A stretch of DNA of 34,524 nucleotides from Verrucomicrobiota bacterium (GCA_963205455.1 CAUJJL010000092.1:1-34524); one strand, 5' to 3'; shown: positions 16,810 through 24,655, counted from the stretch's first letter. Made by a program: numbers and translations. The notes: a model not told the origin generated them from the sequence alone.

Positions 16810-17562
16810 CTAGAAATTCACCTGCGCGCGGTTCTCACCGACAACCAAAGCGGCGAATTCGCGTCGCGATTCGATATTGCGAACGCGCACCGTCTCGCCC
16901 TTGCCGCCATCCTGCATGGCAAGCGCCTTCAGGTTGACCTGAAGGAAACCGTCAAGCGCACTCACATCGATCACCTGACCCTTGCGCACCAGGGCACGCC
17001 GGGAAATGTCGCGCCAAGTCAACAGTCGGCCTGCCGGCACCGGGCGCAGATAGGACCAGTCGGTGGAGTTGATGAAGGAGGCAGGGATGGCATCACGGTC
17101 GCGCAATGCATCGATGCGACGGACATCGCACGCGGCCGGATCAAAGAAATCGCCGCGATCGGCGGGTGTTTGGGCGACCCAGGCATCACGCCAAAGCTGG
17201 GCGCGGCAGAGGACGGATTCCTCGCGCGGTGATTGAGACCCTTCCGTGATGCGGATCCGAAGCAACAGGGTCGATGAGAGCGCCGCGGGAAATTCGATCA
17301 ATTTAGCCGTCACGCCTTCCTTCGAGTCACCAGCCTTGCCTGTGATCGGCTGCCAGGGCCGTGCGAGTTCAAGCTGAAGTTCGCCTTCGGTGTTGAAGTG
17401 AGCTGTGAGCTCCTGCGCGAGCGACGAGAGCAGTCCTGTGCGAAGCTCGACGAGGGGATCAGCGGCGGTTTCACTCGGCGCCTGGGCACGCGCGTGGCCA
17501 AAAGCGAGCGCCGCACCAGTGGCCAGCAGAAGGCAGCGGAGGAAATGGATGGGGGGGGTCAT
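16810..17562 (-). CDS. flgA: flagellar P-ring assembly protein FlgA (SAF domain)
   Basis: The product has 250 residues with a cleavable signal peptide (CLLLATGAALAFGHARA). The C-terminal third carries the SAF-type domain: GRLLTWRDISRRALVRKGQV followed by the FLQVNLKALAMQDGGKGE strand and VRVRNIESRREFAALVVGEN, the pattern of FlgA. It acts in the periplasm as chaperone for FlgI during P-ring assembly. It lies 9 bases from flgH and precedes it in transcription. The N-terminal half is weakly conserved. The stretch between flgG and this gene (17563-17779) contains three repeat units instead of a promoter. Confidence 0.85.
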   Translation of the reverse strand: MTPPIHFLRCLLLATGAALAFGHARAQAPSETAADPLVELRTGLLSSLAQELTAHFNTEGELQLELARPWQPITGKAGDSKEGVTAKLIEFPAALSSTLLLRIRITEGSQSPREESVLCRAQLWRDAWVAQTPADRGDFFDPAACDVRRIDALRDRDAIPASFINSTDWSYLRPVPAGRLLTWRDISRRALVRKGQVIDVSALDGFLQVNLKALAMQDGGKGETVRVRNIESRREFAALVVGENRAQVNF

Positions 17563-17594
17563 GAAATTTGGTTCGGAGTGAGGGCGCCAACCGA

Positions 17595-17726
17595 GGTCAC
17601 GACGAAGCGTGCCCCTCCATGGGTCTGCCCAAGGTGACGAAAGCTTCGGGTTTCCGGTTCGATCCTCGGAACCTGGAAGGTCCCGCTATCATTGGTCGAT
17701 CCGGTCACGACGAAGCGTGCCCCTCC
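17595..17726. repeat. two REP-like units plus one second-family hairpin between flgG and flgA
   Basis: Units at 17595-17618 and 17703-17726 belong to the 24-base family, in the same orientation, each with GGTCACG in place of GGGCACG in the left arm. Between them, 17668-17688 is a second repeat type with arms GGAACC/GGTCCC around TGGAA and a GCTA tail. Confidence 0.8.
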
Positions 17727-17779
17727 ATTGTGCTGGGGCAGGTCGTCTGGGGCTCCAAATGCAGAGTGAGTCATGATCA

Positions 17780-18562
17780 TCAGCGCTTCATCTGGGCGAC
17801 GCTCTGGAGCATCTCGTCCGAGGTCTGGATGGACTTGCTGTTGATCTCGTAGGCGCGCTGGGCGACGATGAGGTTCACCATCTCCTCGACGATGTTGACG
17901 TTCGACATCTCGATGTACCCCTGTAGCACGTGGCCGAATCCCTGCTCGCCGGGCTGTCCTGTCTCGGGCGTGCCACTGGCGCTCGTTTCCTCGAAGAGAT
18001 TGCCTCCCAGGCTGCGCAGGCCCGAGGGATTTGCGAAGCGCGTGAGCGTGACACGAAAGGTCTGGCTCCCCGTGGCACTCTGCACCGTCACCTCACCCGT
18101 TTCGGAAATGTTCACGGACGTCGCTCCTGGAGGGATCGGCTGGAATCCGCTGAGTATCGGCATGCCGTCGTTGTTGGTGATCTGACCCGTGGGGGAGAGC
18201 TTGAAAGATCCGTCACGGGTGTAGGCGATGGTGCCGTCAGGTCGCTGCACCTCGAAAAACCCGTCGCCCTGGATCGCGACATCCAGTTTTTCACCCGTCG
18301 CATTCACCTGTCCTTGCGTAAAAACCTTTGCAGTGGCGGCGACGCGTGAGCCGTTGCCGACCTCGACTCCCGTCGGCACCAGATTGCCGCCGCCGGTCTC
18401 CGTGCCGACTCCGCGCGGGCGCTGGTAGAGCAGGTCCTGAAACTCGATCTTGCTGCGCTTGAAGCCGGGGGTGTTCACGTTCGCGAGATTGTTCGCGATC
18501 GTGTTGAGGTTGAGCTGCTGGGCCTCCATGCCGGTGGCTGCGCTGTAGAGGGAAAGGTTCAT
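17780..18562 (-). CDS. flgG: flagellar distal rod protein FlgG
   Basis: The product has 260 residues, the usual FlgG length. The N-terminus MNLSLYSAATGMEAQQ and the motif NTIANNLANVNTPGFKRSKI are the standard rod signature, followed by the FlgG-specific loop ending in ELLYQRP-like LLYQRPRGVGTETGGG. The C-terminus LIVAQRAYEINSKSIQTSDE with EMLQSVAQMKR is the conserved terminal helix. It builds the distal rod that passes through the P and L rings. It is encoded just after flgF, as in most flagellar systems. Confidence 0.96.
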   Translation of the reverse strand: MNLSLYSAATGMEAQQLNLNTIANNLANVNTPGFKRSKIEFQDLLYQRPRGVGTETGGGNLVPTGVEVGNGSRVAATAKVFTQGQVNATGEKLDVAIQGDGFFEVQRPDGTIAYTRDGSFKLSPTGQITNNDGMPILSGFQPIPPGATSVNISETGEVTVQSATGSQTFRVTLTRFANPSGLRSLGGNLFEETSASGTPETGQPGEQGFGHVLQGYIEMSNVNIVEEMVNLIVAQRAYEINSKSIQTSDEMLQSVAQMKR

Positions 18563-18622
18563 GGCGGATGTTCAGTTCGGGTGGCGGGAGGTTGTCGTTG
18601 AAATCTGGATACGAATGGGCAA

Positions 18623-19366
18623 TCAGCCGAGGCTCTGGAGGGTCTTGGCCATTGCATCGTCGCGGGCCTGGATCAGCTTCTGGTTGGCCTCATAGGCGCG
18701 GGCGATGTTGACGAGGTCCACCATCTCCCGGAGCGGCGCAGTGTTGGCCCCCTCGAGGTAGCCTTGAAGGATATCCGGACGCTCCACCGGCTGCGAGGCC
18801 TGGCCGCCGCTGAGAAAAACACCGGCCGACATCGGATGGAGCTTATGGTTGTCGGCAAATTTCACGACGCTCAGGCGTCCGAGTTGTGTGTTGTTCTGCA
18901 CAATAGAGCCATCGGCGTTGATCACGACCGGGCCGCCGGCAGGCAGCAATTGAATGGGGGCACCTGCGTCGCTCAGAATTGGAACATCCTGCGAGGTGAC
19001 CAGCGTGCGATCCGGGCGGATGCGGAGTTCGCCCGCACGCGTGTAGCCGCGCTGCCCGTCCTCAAGCTGGACTTCGAAGAAGCCTTCGCTCTGCAGGGCG
19101 ACGTCCAGTTCGCGCCGCGTCGGCTGCGTCTCGCCCATCGAAAAATTGATCCCATACGCCGCACGTGGAAAATACATCGGCAAGCCGCGATTGTCCCCGA
19201 CTTTCCCATCCGACGTCGCAAGTTCACCCGCCGATACCGTTGAGAAATTGACCGTACGCTTTTTGTACCCGGAGACTTGGTTCGACGTGATGTTCTGGGT
19301 AACAGCGTCCTGCCAGCGTTCGAGGGCAGAAAGGGACGCCGCGCTTTGGTACATGCCTACATTCAT
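18623..19366 (-). CDS. flgF: flagellar proximal rod protein FlgF
   Basis: From the ATG at 19366 (MNVGMYQSAASLSALERWQD) the product has 247 residues. An ATG at 19375 would add three residues but lies upstream of the transcription start predicted from the sigma-54-like promoter, so I prefer 19366. Features are NITSNQVSGYKKRTVNF (rod motif), RELDVALQSEGFFEVQ, and the C-terminus EMVDLVNIARAYEANQKLIQ. FlgF is a proximal rod subunit. It is the first gene of a twelve-gene minus-strand run ending with fliC. No Shine-Dalgarno sequence is visible before the start. Confidence 0.92.
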   Translation of the reverse strand: MNVGMYQSAASLSALERWQDAVTQNITSNQVSGYKKRTVNFSTVSAGELATSDGKVGDNRGLPMYFPRAAYGINFSMGETQPTRRELDVALQSEGFFEVQLEDGQRGYTRAGELRIRPDRTLVTSQDVPILSDAGAPIQLLPAGGPVVINADGSIVQNNTQLGRLSVVKFADNHKLHPMSAGVFLSGGQASQPVERPDILQGYLEGANTAPLREMVDLVNIARAYEANQKLIQARDDAMAKTLQSLG

Positions 19367-19381
19367 GGGTGGCACCCAGTA

Positions 19382-19397
19382 AGCAGCAGGAGTGCCA
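19382..19397 (-). promoter_or_regulatory. sigma-54-like promoter of the flgF operon
   Basis: On the minus strand this reads TGGCACTCCTGCTGCT: GG-N10-GC with TGGCAC at -24 and CTGC at -12, one mismatch from TGGCAC-N5-TTGC. The -12 C is 17 bases before the flgF ATG. Further upstream the leader region is AT-rich (TTTTTTAAAAAA near 19422-19433) but has no copy of the 41-base-distant site seen at other operons. Confidence 0.65.
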
Positions 19398-19546
19398 GAA
19401 CCATAACTAGTTGAATATACGTTTTTTAAAAAATATTCCTAGGGCATCAAGAATCGGGATATGCTGGGAAGCGGCAGGTTTTGCCGGGGGTAACCCAAAG
19501 GCAGGTCACGCGCAGATTAGCACGTAGTATCGATTTTCTCTCACCG

Positions 19547-19702
19547 GGAGGGGCACGCTTCGTCGTGCCCGGGACCGCCCACCGCATCCCAACACCGGTC
19601 CATTCGCCCTTGCCACCCCCTTACGGGAACCCCCGCGAAATCCAGCGAAACCGGTGATCCTCAGCCAAATCTCAAACCGGGCACGACGAAGCGTGCCCCT
19701 CC
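19547..19702. repeat. inverted pair of REP-like units upstream of flgF
   Basis: Units at 19547-19570 and 19679-19702 are both perfect copies of the 24-base family, in opposite orientation and 108 bases apart. They fill the 19367-19770 gap between the motB-linked small gene and flgF, which otherwise holds only the flgF promoter. Confidence 0.85.
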
Positions 19703-19770
19703 AATTGGCGCCAACAACTGACTACCAATTCTTATACTCGGTTTCCCTTCGATCCCATGATGCCCATCGA

Positions 19771-20025
19771 TCAGCCCGCGGCGGGATAGAGGCACTCCAC
19801 TTCGATCTTTTCCCCGCAAGTGCAGGTGATGAGCAGGCGCACCACCTTGTCTCCCTGCTTGATGCACTCGATGCTGGGTCCATGCTTATGGTCGGACCCG
19901 GCGGACTTTAAACCTGGCTGCGAGGCGAGAGAAGGAATACCGGCAAGTCCGGTATCGCTTCCATCTGCAGTTGGGCGAAGCGCGGGCGTGCCGCTCGAAG
20001 GTCTTCCACTGAGAAAGGGTTTCAT
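19771..20025 (-). CDS. small Cys-containing protein coupled to motB (unknown function)
   Basis: The product has 84 residues. Its start overlaps the motB stop as ATGA (20022-20025), so it is translated with MotB. The first 50 residues are low-complexity and rich in Gly, Ser and Pro. The C-terminal part has IECIKQGDKVVRLLITCTCG and then EKIEVECLYP, with Cys spacing C-x-C-G...C plus an earlier Cys, which could bind a metal. There is no signal peptide or membrane segment. I do not recognise the family. The coupling suggests a role tied to the stator or to motility regulation, but this is inference from position only. Confidence 0.65.
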   Translation of the reverse strand: MKPFLSGRPSSGTPALRPTADGSDTGLAGIPSLASQPGLKSAGSDHKHGPSIECIKQGDKVVRLLITCTCGEKIEVECLYPAAG

Positions 20026-20804
20026 GGAGTGAGAGTCGCTACGGGCTGACCTTGCGGGCGGGTGTCCCGTTTCATCACGGACAGGCTGATCGTGACGCGC
20101 TGGTTTGTTTCGGATTCCGGCGGTTCCAGAGGCATCGGGCGGGTGTCAGAAAAACCGGTTACCCGCGCTATCAGTCCTGGATCAACCGCATAATAGGTCA
20201 GACTGCGCCGCGCTGCGTTTGCCCGATCGGCCGACAACTCCCACGTCGTGTATTCCGGTTTTTTCAGGTCGAGCCCCTTGCGCGTGTGACCTTCGATCAC
20301 CACTGAAAATTTGTGCCGGTCGATCATCCACGCGAGGTTCTGCATGATGAATCGTCCCCACTCCGTAAACTCGGCGGTATTCTCCACGAAGAGCGGTTTG
20401 CGCGCGCGATCGAAAAGCGAGATGCGCAGCCCGTCACTCGTCACCTGGATGTCGATGGGCTTGTCCTGCAGGTCCTGATCCATATGGAGCAGGCGATAAA
20501 AATCCTTGGCCAGCGCGTTGAGAAACTGGAGGTCGACCGCGCGCGGATCCGTCTGCGGCTCACCGCCCTTGGTGGCGTCATCCGTTTTTCCGGAACTCGC
20601 TTCGGACTTTGTCGCCGTCTTGCCATCAAGATTGAGGACACCGGCGCTCGCGGTGAGCGGCGACTTGAAGGGCTGCTGGAAATAGCGGGAGGTGGCCACA
20701 AGCACTTCCTTGTCCTGGGAGCAGATCCACAGCACCATGAACAAGGCCATCATCGCGGTGACGAAGTCCGCATAGGCCACTTTCCATGCACCTCCTTTTG
20801 CCAT
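20022..20804 (-). CDS. motB: flagellar stator protein MotB
   Basis: The product has 260 residues. A single membrane helix near the N-terminus, WKVAYADFVTAMMALFMVLW, carries the proton-binding Asp at residue 13. After a charged plug and linker region, the OmpA-like peptidoglycan-binding domain includes VVIEGHTRKG and LSADRANAARRSL, ending with ETNQRVTISL. The presence of Asp and the general sequence are compatible with either proton or sodium coupling; the ion is not decided here. It follows motA by 26 bases and is translationally coupled to a small downstream gene. Confidence 0.95.
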   Translation of the reverse strand: MAKGGAWKVAYADFVTAMMALFMVLWICSQDKEVLVATSRYFQQPFKSPLTASAGVLNLDGKTATKSEASSGKTDDATKGGEPQTDPRAVDLQFLNALAKDFYRLLHMDQDLQDKPIDIQVTSDGLRISLFDRARKPLFVENTAEFTEWGRFIMQNLAWMIDRHKFSVVIEGHTRKGLDLKKPEYTTWELSADRANAARRSLTYYAVDPGLIARVTGFSDTRPMPLEPPESETNQRVTISLSVMKRDTRPQGQPVATLTP

Positions 20805-20830
20805 GATCGTATGAGTGATTGTCCTGGGGA

Positions 20831-21694
20831 CTACCGGCCTGCGGGCATTCCCTTGAGTGTGGTTTCCATTTCCTCGCCGCCAGGCTGGACAGAGCTGTCA
20901 AGCGAGCGCCGGGCGATCTCGACCGCGGTCAGCGGCGCAAGCCCCTTCGCAAAACTCGAGACGGCCACAAGAATGCAGCGCAGGTACTGGCCGTCGCTCT
21001 GATTCATAAACCGGATGCGGTTCGAGAGCGGCAGCACAAAACCATACGCCACAAAAATTCCAAGAAGCGTGCCGGTGAGCGCCGCGGCAACCTTTTCACC
21101 CACCGCCTCGGGTCCATCGGCAATGGCACTCATGGTGTTGATGATGCCCAGCACCGCCGCGACAATTCCGATTGCTGGGAGCGAATCGCCGACCATCTGG
21201 AGCAGGTGCACCGGATGGTCACTCTCTTCGGCCTTCGCATTCATCTCAGCCGACATGAGCTCCTCGAGTTGGTCGGGTTTGATCTTCCCGTCGATCACCG
21301 GCTTGATTCCGTTGATCAGGAATTCCATGCGCTCCTTGTTCCCCGTGATGGACGGATATTTTTTGAAAATGGCGCTCTGCGATGGATTCATCACGTGCTC
21401 CTCCAGCGCGATCAGGCCGTTCCGACGGCCTACCATGAAGATCTCGTAGAGCATCTTCAGCAGATCGAAGTATTCCGTCTTGCCCGAGCCCTTGCCGAAA
21501 GCGGCGAGTTTGATCTTGTGGACCATCTCCTTCATCACGTTGGCTGGGCTCGCAATCACGAGCACGCCGAGGCCAACCCCCAGGATCACCACGAATTCAG
21601 AAACATGCAGCAGCACCAGCGGATTGCCGCCCGCAAGCATGAAACCGCCCAGCGTCGAGGCGACAACGATGAAACTGCCGATTAAAATGAGCAT
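20831..21694 (-). CDS. motA: flagellar stator protein MotA
   Basis: The product has 287 residues. It has an N-terminal helix pair (MLILIGSFIVVASTLGGFML and HVSEFVVILGVGLGVLVIA), a cytoplasmic loop with the charged YEIFMVGRRNGLIALEEHV segment that contacts FliG, and a C-terminal helix pair starting SLPAIGIVAAVLGIINTMSA, whose Pro is conserved. MotA and MotB form the ion-driven stator. The start ATG at 21694 is only 15 bases from a sigma-28-like -10 element, implying a very short leader. The gene is separated from fliA by 253 bases. Confidence 0.96.
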   Translation of the reverse strand: MLILIGSFIVVASTLGGFMLAGGNPLVLLHVSEFVVILGVGLGVLVIASPANVMKEMVHKIKLAAFGKGSGKTEYFDLLKMLYEIFMVGRRNGLIALEEHVMNPSQSAIFKKYPSITGNKERMEFLINGIKPVIDGKIKPDQLEELMSAEMNAKAEESDHPVHLLQMVGDSLPAIGIVAAVLGIINTMSAIADGPEAVGEKVAAALTGTLLGIFVAYGFVLPLSNRIRFMNQSDGQYLRCILVAVSSFAKGLAPLTAVEIARRSLDSSVQPGGEEMETTLKGMPAGR

Positions 21695-21708
21695 GTATCT
21701 GGGTGAGG

Positions 21709-21736
21709 TTAACGGCCCGATGGGGGGGACTCTTTA
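21709..21736 (-). promoter_or_regulatory. sigma-28 (FliA)-like promoter of motAB
   Basis: On the minus strand TAAA (21736-21733) and GCCGTTAA (21716-21709) are 16 bases apart. This is close to the FliA consensus TAAA-N15-GCCGATAA, with one extra spacer base and one -10 mismatch. It would start transcription just before motA, a classic late flagellar gene, and fliA is the neighbouring upstream gene. Confidence 0.55.
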
Positions 21737-21947
21737 GTGAGGCATGGGAGACATCCCTCGAATCGGGTTTTTCGTTTCCCCGGAAGAAGGCAAAAAATGT
21801 CCTCAAGTTTTCGGAGTTCGGTTCCCAAACTCTCCCTGGACACCCCCATTTCCGGGCCCACGCCCGAAAAAAAAGTCGCCGCATCAATCGCAGGCCAAAG
21901 GCAATGCGGGCACATTCCACTCTCCGGATCCCATCGGATCCACCTGC

Positions 21948-22736
21948 TCACTTGTCGCGCACCCGCTTCAGATAGGCCCGCAACCCAATGACAGTCTGGG
22001 CGTGAATCTGACAGATTCTCGATTCAGTGAGGTTGAACACTGCGGCGATTTCAGCGAGGCGCATGTTCTGGTGATAGTACATAGCGATGATCTTCTTCGG
22101 AATCTCGGGAAGCTCGGCGATCCGCTGCGCCATGAGCTGCATCAGCTCCTCCTTCTCCATGCGATCGCGGACCGAGACGTCGCTTTCGTCGGCAATCAGC
22201 TCATGCAGTGAGGTGCCATCGCTGTCCTCGTTCTCAGTCGTCTGATCAATGGCCACAAAACATACCGGACGGGCCTCCTCCATCCACTTGGCATATTCCT
22301 TCGGAGTGAGTCCCAGATGCTCGCGGACCTCCTCCTCACTCGCGGCACGCCCGAGTTTCTGCTCAAGCTCATTGATGGACTCCTTGAGTTTCTTTGCCTT
22401 CGCGCGCGCGCGTCGCGGACACCAGTCGAGTCGGCGAAGCTCATCCAGCACCGCGCCGCGGATGCGCGTGCTGGCATAGCCGGCAAAGGTGTGGCCCTGC
22501 TCGGGGTCATACTTGCGCACGGCGGCAATCAGGCCCGTGACACCGACGCTGTAGAGGTCATCGACATCGACGTGGGCGGGCAGGTTGATCTTGATGCGGT
22601 CGACGACGTTTCGAACGAGTGGGAGATAGCGTTCGATCAGGTCTTTTTCGTCAATGGAACCGGTTGAGGATTGATAGGCCCGCCAGGCATTGGCGGCGGC
22701 TGCAGGTTGGGCATAGGCGAGTGCGGCGTGTTTCAT
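21948..22736 (-). CDS. fliA: flagellar sigma factor FliA (sigma-28/WhiG family)
   Basis: The product has 262 residues. Region 2 covers LIERYLPLVRNVVDRIKI through DDLYSVGVTGLIAAVRKYDP and TFAGYASTRIRGAVLDELRR (residues about 33-102). Region 3 includes KAKKLKESINELEQKLGR, and region 4 ends with MRLAEIAAVFNLTESRICQI. It lacks region 1.1 and is the right size for FliA/SigD. It directs RNA polymerase to late flagellar promoters such as the one before motA. No flgM-like anti-sigma gene is visible in this window. It is the third gene after flhF in the same direction. Confidence 0.95.
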   Translation of the reverse strand: MKHAALAYAQPAAAANAWRAYQSSTGSIDEKDLIERYLPLVRNVVDRIKINLPAHVDVDDLYSVGVTGLIAAVRKYDPEQGHTFAGYASTRIRGAVLDELRRLDWCPRRARAKAKKLKESINELEQKLGRAASEEEVREHLGLTPKEYAKWMEEARPVCFVAIDQTTENEDSDGTSLHELIADESDVSVRDRMEKEELMQLMAQRIAELPEIPKKIIAMYYHQNMRLAEIAAVFNLTESRICQIHAQTVIGLRAYLKRVRDK

Positions 22737-22786
22737 GGGGGCTGGATTTCAGGATGTGGATTCAGTGTGGAAATTGAATGGACTCA

Positions 22787-23062
22787 TCAGCGCGTCTTCG
22801 CGGGCGCGGCCGCGGCGACGGGCACTGCCTTTTCCGCGGCATGGGCCTCTGCCTCGGCGCTTGCGGCGATACGGTTCAATGCGATCGCCTCGCCAAAAAC
22901 CTTGATCACGACCGACCAGAACCAGCGGAAGAGCAAGGCACCCGCCAGGCAGCCGATGGCGGCATCGCGAAGGACGAGATCAGGCGCGCGATCGGCAAGG
23001 AAACCCGCGGCGGCGGTGAGGACAAATCCGGCAAACCCGCCGGTGAGAAAAATGAATTTCAT
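22787..23062 (-). CDS. small membrane protein between flhF and fliA (unknown)
   Basis: The product has 91 residues with two predicted membrane helices (FIFLTGGFAGFVLTAAAGFL and the segment around CLAGALLFRWFWSVVI) and an Ala-rich, charged C-terminal tail. It lies 12 bases after flhF and 50 bases before fliA, the slot that in many bacteria holds flhG. It has no resemblance to the FlhG/MinD ATPase and is far too short. I do not recognise a family. Its location suggests work with FlhF at the cell pole or membrane, but this is only positional. Confidence 0.6.
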   Translation of the reverse strand: MKFIFLTGGFAGFVLTAAAGFLADRAPDLVLRDAAIGCLAGALLFRWFWSVVIKVFGEAIALNRIAASAEAEAHAAEKAVPVAAAAPAKTR

Positions 23063-23074
23063 GATGTGCGTGAA

Positions 23075-24196
23075 TCAGGACCCAGGTAGTGTCTTCCGAA
23101 GGACGGCATTGACCGCGTCTGTATCGAGATCGCCCGTCAGGCTCGGCCCCGTTGCGAGAAACAGCGGCGTCACGTCGCCATCGACGAGGAAGTCGAGGAG
23201 TTTCCCCCAATGCCCAAGTTCGTCGAGATGCGTGAAGACGAGATGCGTCGCACCTGCGGAGCGGCCCGCATTGTAGGCAGCGCGCAGACTCACGAGATCG
23301 TGGAGCGCGTTCAGGACGAGCACTCTTCCATCGATGCGTTCGGTATCCAGAAAACGAACCATGCTGGCATTGGCTGCGGCTTGCAGCGAAAGCGCAGGAA
23401 GATCCACGAGAACGAAATTCTCTGCCGAGGCATCCTCGATCATGCGCACGCCGGGTTCTCCAGGAATGTAGTGCTCCAGCGTCAGACCGACCGCTTCACA
23501 GAAAACTGAAAGTCCTTCGGTCAAATTGGGTCGGTCAAACTCCGCCTTGATCACCCTGCCTTTGCGTCCGCGAACGAAAACGGACTGGGAAAGCCATTTG
23601 GAAAGCGCAGTGGTGCGACCCGAGCCCGCGGTGCCCATGAAGGCCACACGCGAAGGCAAGGCACGTGTCGGCCGCGACGCGGATCCCGATCGCAACGCCT
23701 GACCAAAGTCGGCAAGCGCACGGTGAAGCGGGGCGTCCGCGCTGAAATTCGGCAGGGCCTGGAATCGCGAAACCAAAGCCTCGGAAAAACCCGAGCGTCT
23801 CAGCAAGTCAGGGAATCGCGGAGTGGCTGTCGCCGCGCGTGCAGGCGCCGCGGAATTCAACTGACTGCGGGGGAACTGGTCCTGGGGCTCACGCCTCGAC
23901 TGCATCCCACCTTCAAGCGTCCCAGGAACTGGCGCATTTTCGACGGGGTGATTCGAAGCGACTTCCGTTTCTTCGGTTTCACCGGAATCGAGCTGTGCAA
24001 TCACCTCCAGCCTTGGACGTCCGAAGAGACCGGAAAGCCCCTGACCCGGAAGCTGCCGCACGGAAAGAACCTTTGCCTTCTCTCCCAGTTGCGCGCGAAT
24101 CGCCTGAACCGCCTCCTCCGCAGACCGCACGACAAGCTTGTAGATCGCATTGGCCTGAGGACGATTTTCAGCGATGGCGAAAGCGGAGGGGGACAT
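23075..24196 (-). CDS. flhF: FlhF-like SRP-type GTPase homologue with degenerate nucleotide motifs
   Basis: I chose the ATG at 24196 (373 residues); the open frame to 24274 is not conserved and would cross the predicted promoter. The N-terminal AIYKLVVRSAEEAVQAIRAQ (B-domain) and the LLRRSGFSEALVSRF N-domain match FlhF, which sets flagellar number and position. The G domain is altered: the P-loop reads GTAGSGRTT (residues 188-196) with Arg194 where Lys is expected, the G3 motif DTAGR is DLPALS (265-270), and G4 TKLD is THLD (322-325). The fold is recognisable but GTP hydrolysis is doubtful. No flhG follows; the next gene is a small membrane protein, then fliA. Confidence 0.85.
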   Translation of the reverse strand: MSPSAFAIAENRPQANAIYKLVVRSAEEAVQAIRAQLGEKAKVLSVRQLPGQGLSGLFGRPRLEVIAQLDSGETEETEVASNHPVENAPVPGTLEGGMQSRREPQDQFPRSQLNSAAPARAATATPRFPDLLRRSGFSEALVSRFQALPNFSADAPLHRALADFGQALRSGSASRPTRALPSRVAFMGTAGSGRTTALSKWLSQSVFVRGRKGRVIKAEFDRPNLTEGLSVFCEAVGLTLEHYIPGEPGVRMIEDASAENFVLVDLPALSLQAAANASMVRFLDTERIDGRVLVLNALHDLVSLRAAYNAGRSAGATHLVFTHLDELGHWGKLLDFLVDGDVTPLFLATGPSLTGDLDTDAVNAVLRKTLPGS

Positions 24197-24210
24197 TCGG
24201 CATCGCCTGA

Positions 24211-24226
24211 TGCTAGGCTCATGCCA
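24211..24226 (-). promoter_or_regulatory. sigma-54-like promoter of flhF
   Basis: On the minus strand this reads TGGCATGAGCCTAGCA: GG-N10-GC with TGGCA at -24 and TAGC at -12, two mismatches from consensus. The -12 C is 16 bases before the flhF ATG at 24196, the same geometry as at flgF, flhB and fliO. Confidence 0.5.
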
Positions 24227-24244
24227 ACAAATTCCGCTCCGCCG

Positions 24245-24258
24245 TAAACAATTGTTTA
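24245..24258. promoter_or_regulatory. perfect 14-bp palindrome upstream of flhF
   Basis: TAAACAATTGTTTA is self-complementary and begins 19 bases beyond the sigma-54-like promoter. Its half, TAAACAATT, recurs at 24268-24276. It may be a binding site for a dimeric activator or repressor of flhF. Confidence 0.5.
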
Positions 24259-24266
24259 TTCGTACT

Positions 24267-24276
24267 TTAAACAATT
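24267..24276. promoter_or_regulatory. candidate activator site of flhF (TTAAACAATT)
   Basis: This site starts exactly 41 bases beyond the end of the -24 element, the same distance as TTAAACGATT at fliO and TTACGAGATT at flhB. The common pattern is TTA-N3-(A/G)ATT. Confidence 0.4.
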
Positions 24277-24278
24277 CA

Positions 24279-24300
24279 ATCTAGGGATCATTGCCTAGAT
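24279..24300. repeat. perfect inverted repeat upstream of flhF
   Basis: ATCTAGG (24279-24285) and CCTAGAT (24294-24300) are perfect 7-base arms around an 8-base spacer, about 50 bases upstream of the flhF promoter. It could be an operator or part of an activator site cluster. Confidence 0.4.
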
Positions 24301-24499
24301 CTTCCGGGCTGAGATGACGCCTGATAGTCCAGCGGCAGAAATTGCCGGAAAACATTGCCTGATACCCCATTATCGGCCGAATCCGCGGCGGACTTCACTC
24401 CAATCCAATGAAGGTCCCTCCGCAGATTGCAGGATGGATGCAGATTTCAGATCCAATCCAAGCAGACCCATCTGGGTGGATCGTGTTCTTCCTTCACCT

Positions 24500-24523
24500 G
24501 GAGGGGCACGCGTCGTCGTGACC
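24500..24523. repeat. single REP-like unit in the flhF / DUF4926 gap
   Basis: This is a diverged copy of the 24-base family in the GGAGGGG-first orientation. The 24197-24773 gap holds this unit, the flhF promoter and palindromes, and the left copy of a 54-base direct repeat; I see no gene in it. Confidence 0.7.
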
Positions 24524-24601
24524 TGTGTGGGATCGCGATGTAGCAGGTGCTTCCAGCTCCCGATTTTGGCCCCAGCAGACGAATCGATCTCAAAACCGAT
24601 T

Positions 24602-24655
24602 TCGATCCACGGGACCTGGAAGGTCCCGCTACGCACCGAACCGATCGCGATGATG
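24602..24655. repeat. direct repeat, copy 1, downstream of the DUF4926 gene
   Basis: This 54-base segment is repeated at 25551-25604 with two mismatches by eye. It contains a hairpin with arms GGGACC/GGTCCC around TGGAA plus a GCTA tail, the same second-family repeat as at 17668-17688. The two copies flank the DUF6883/DUF4926 cassette. Confidence 0.85.

Noticed and set aside
19422..19433. TTTTTTAAAAAA palindrome before flgF as an activator site
   Set aside because: It does not match the site or the 41-base spacing seen at flhF, fliO and flhB; it is probably just AT-rich.
21709..21951. Minus-strand open frame between fliA and motA
   Set aside because: It overlaps the sigma-28-like promoter, has no recognisable domain and no ribosome-binding site.
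24197..24274. Upstream extension of flhF to 24274
   Set aside because: It crosses the sigma-54-like promoter and a palindrome, and is unlike FlhF N-termini.
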